Positions 62,124 to 64,000 of a DNA stretch of 64,000 nucleotides are shown in pieces (position 1 is the first letter of the stretch; each line of letters opens with the position of its first letter). This DNA comes from an uncultured Pedobacter sp. GTDB lineage: Bacteria; Bacteroidota; Bacteroidia; Sphingobacteriales; Sphingobacteriaceae. The notes beneath the pieces were generated by a model. The model made no database searches, was not told the origin of the DNA, and saw nothing but the letters and a program-made list of their open reading frames with translations. The position numbers and the translations under genes are program-made. The stretch is taken from positions 1-64,000 of the forward strand of contig NZ_CAMLIG010000013.1 of the NCBI RefSeq assembly GCF_946480185.1, given 5' to 3'.

Positions 62124-64000
62124 CTAGTTCAGTTGGCTGTCTGGGATAATATAATTTTCAGTTTTATTAAATTGCCACCAAAACAAACCCCGAGGTTTTT
62201 CTGTATTTCCAATCTCATTCATTGTTGTAGCATCAAACAGGCGTCCGTTTACCATGGTATAAAGTATTTTTTCAGAGTTTCTGATGTCATCTAATGGGTT
62301 GGCATTCAGTACAATTAAATCGGCTAATTTCCCTCTTTTTAAAGAACCAATTTCTTTGTCCATCCCTAAATAACTGGCGCCATTAATTGTAGCGGCTTTT
62401 ATGCAGTCAATAGGTTTCATTCCGCCTTGCGCCAGCATCCAAAGTTCCCAATGTGCACCTAATCCCTGTAACTGCCCGTGACTTCCTAAATTGATTTTTG
62501 TTCCACCTTTTGCCAATTCATTTACCGCTCTTGAAATATCAATATGTCCATAATCGCCATACTCGGCTGTGGTTCTTCTTCTGCTACGTTCATCAATAAT
62601 TGATTTTGGAGTAAATGTCAGAAGTTTTTCATTTTCCCATACATTAGTTCTGTCATACCAGTAATTTTCTCCCCACTGAGTGCCATAAGCAACAATAAGC
62701 GTAGGCGTATAACCTGATTTACTAGCATTCCAAAACGTGTTTACATCTTTATAAACCGGAAAAACCGGGATGTTATGTTCAATTCCCGTATGTCCGTCGG
62801 CAATCATATTCATGTTGGTGTAAAAACTGGAACCTCCTTCTGGCACCACTTCCATATTTAATTCCCTGGCCGCTTGGATAATTTGCTGTCTTTGCTCTCT
62901 TCTGGGTTGGTTGTATGATTTTACCGAAAAAGCACCTACTGCCTTTAATCTTCGTAAATGAGATTTAGCATCATCTAAACTGTTTATTTCGGCTTTAAAA
63001 TCCCCATCTGCACCGTATAAAATTGTGCCGGTTGAATATAAGCGTGGACCTATCATTCTGCCTGCTTTTATCATTTCTGCCTGACTAAAAACCATAGGCG
63101 TATTGCTTGACGGGTCATGCGATGTAGTTACTCCGTATGCTAAATTGGCGTAATATGGCCAGTCTTGTTGAGGCGAAATTCCGTCCGGACTAGTGGGTAT
63201 ATGTGCGTGTACATCAACAATACCGGGCATAATGGTTTTTCCGCTCACATCAAAAACTTTGGCATCCTCCGGAATTTGTACGGCTTCTTCTTGTCCAACT
63301 TGTTCAATTTTGTTCTCGTTTACTATAATTGTACCTTTTTCAATTACTTCGGTACCGTCCATCGTAATAATTCTTGCACCTTTTAAAGCAATTCTTCCTT
63401 GTGGCTTATAAGTTGGTAGTTTTAATCCAATGTTTATTCCGGTGGTATCAACGGGTTCTTTTTTTGCTTTTTCATCTACAACATCAGTTACAAAAGAAAA
63501 AGCATCTTTTACAGGTTTCGAGAAATATTCGGGACCCAAAGTCCAGTGAATAATTCTGCTGTCGGCACTCCAGTGAATATCGGTACCGGCATCTTTAGTA
63601 AGTTTTCTTAGCGGTAAAGCTTTATTTGTGGATGAAAGATCCAAAGCTGTTCCAGTACTTACCATTGGTGTTAGATAAACGTTGAACAATTCGTTAAACG
63701 CCATCCACTGTCCATCCGGACTAGGTATAAAGTCAGTTGCATAAGTAGAGGTATAAAGTGTTTTTACGTCTTTTCCATTTAAATCGCAACTATTGTAAGT
63801 TTTTTTCCCGTCTTCGGATGATTGAAAAAGTATTCTATCATCGTAATTATTAAACTGAGGTTTTATCCCTTTTTTTACGATGAATTTTGCTGTTCCTTTC
63901 TCAGGAGCGATAGTGTAAATGCCTGGATTTTTTCCATAAGAAAAACCCAAAGTTTCATTGCCACTTCCTTTTCTGTAAACAATTAAATCGCCTTTATGAT
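62124..64000 (-). CDS. Beta-propeller plus amidohydrolase protein, N-terminus beyond the window
   Basis: The open frame runs to the window edge: the codons before the TTG at 63950 read through KGDLIVYRKGSGNETLG without a stop. At least 620 residues are present and the start is missing. The visible N-terminal part is WD40/TolB-like propeller blades (SPDGQWMAFNE, WSADSRIIHWT). The C-terminal part, from about 62124 to 63420, is an imidazolonepropionase-like amidohydrolase. It has a metal-binding HxH in GIVDVHAHIP, further His in DGHTGIEHN and GSHGQLQGLG, and a final GKLADLIVLNANP. Such fusions are usually exported, and the signal would lie outside the window. The substrate is unknown. Confidence 0.85.
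   Translation of the reverse strand, partial: HKGDLIVYRKGSGNETLGFSYGKNPGIYTIAPEKGTAKFIVKKGIKPQFNNYDDRILFQSSEDGKKTYNSCDLNGKDVKTLYTSTYATDFIPSPDGQWMAFNELFNVYLTPMVSTGTALDLSSTNKALPLRKLTKDAGTDIHWSADSRIIHWTLGPEYFSKPVKDAFSFVTDVVDEKAKKEPVDTTGINIGLKLPTYKPQGRIALKGARIITMDGTEVIEKGTIIVNENKIEQVGQEEAVQIPEDAKVFDVSGKTIMPGIVDVHAHIPTSPDGISPQQDWPYYANLAYGVTTSHDPSSNTPMVFSQAEMIKAGRMIGPRLYSTGTILYGADGDFKAEINSLDDAKSHLRRLKAVGAFSVKSYNQPRREQRQQIIQAARELNMEVVPEGGSSFYTNMNMIADGHTGIEHNIPVFPVYKDVNTFWNASKSGYTPTLIVAYGTQWGENYWYDRTNVWENEKLLTFTPKSIIDERSRRRTTAEYGDYGHIDISRAVNELAKGGTKINLGSHGQLQGLGAHWELWMLAQGGMKPIDCIKAATINGASYLGMDKEIGSLKRGKLADLIVLNANPLDDIRNSEKILYTMVNGRLFDATTMNEIGNTEKPRGLFWWQFNKTENYIIPDSQLN

Overview
The window is a stretch of AT-rich chromosome from a member of the Bacteroidota, most likely Sphingobacteriaceae and Pedobacter-like. 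The evidence is the gene families and the promoters. There is a short RpoD-type sigma factor, and several genes carry the Bacteroidota promoter form TTTG-N19-TAnnTTTG instead of -35/-10 boxes. There are a SusC-like TonB-dependent receptor with a carboxypeptidase-like regulatory domain, HU-CCDC81/SPOR and DUF5723-type envelope proteins, and short dispersed palindromes between genes. Shine-Dalgarno sequences are mostly absent. The identification rests on family recognition, not on a database search.

Region by region. 1-690 looks acquired: the 3' end of a group II intron (domain VI with a bulged A) abuts one membrane-protein gene, with a long palindrome on its other side, giving a cassette-like layout. 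734-5717 holds a polysaccharide deacetylase with an odd in-frame insertion, a TolC/membrane-fusion pair without a permease, a VIT-type transporter and an orphan sensor-like protein. 5722-15058 (minus strand) is a long run: TPR protein, outer-membrane protein, HU/SPOR membrane protein, ExbB, ExbD, TonB, then folC. 15201-16685 is pyrR-pyrB. 16961-20781 is gyrA plus a TPR protein. 21002-24529 (minus) is PASTA protein, rhodanese, MltG, thioesterase, YihY, divergent from ddl. 25819-31032 holds lipid, methyl- and glycosyltransferase genes and a DUF547 lipoprotein. 31113-36594 holds rpsO, a cold-shock protein, a PAS protein, rpoN, mscL, rpmH-rnpA-yidD and tsaB. 36591-44746 holds envelope proteins, priA and a sugar transferase. 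44848-53787 holds pcm, smpB, smc, rpoD, an MBL hydrolase and lpdA. 54015-60861 holds a TonB-dependent receptor, a four-repeat lipoprotein, a secreted nuclease lipoprotein and a lamin-tail-like secreted protein. The window ends with a radical SAM protein and a truncated propeller-amidohydrolase.

Most genes are housekeeping. The two places most likely to hold something undescribed are the cassette-like left edge and the 54-61 kb group. In the latter, receptor, repeat lipoprotein and secreted nuclease together suggest surface capture and digestion of extracellular DNA; this is inference from gene content. The ExbB/ExbD/TonB run with its own outer-membrane and TPR partners is a third candidate for a dedicated energised envelope machine. 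No tRNA, rRNA, CRISPR array, complete insertion sequence or prophage was seen.
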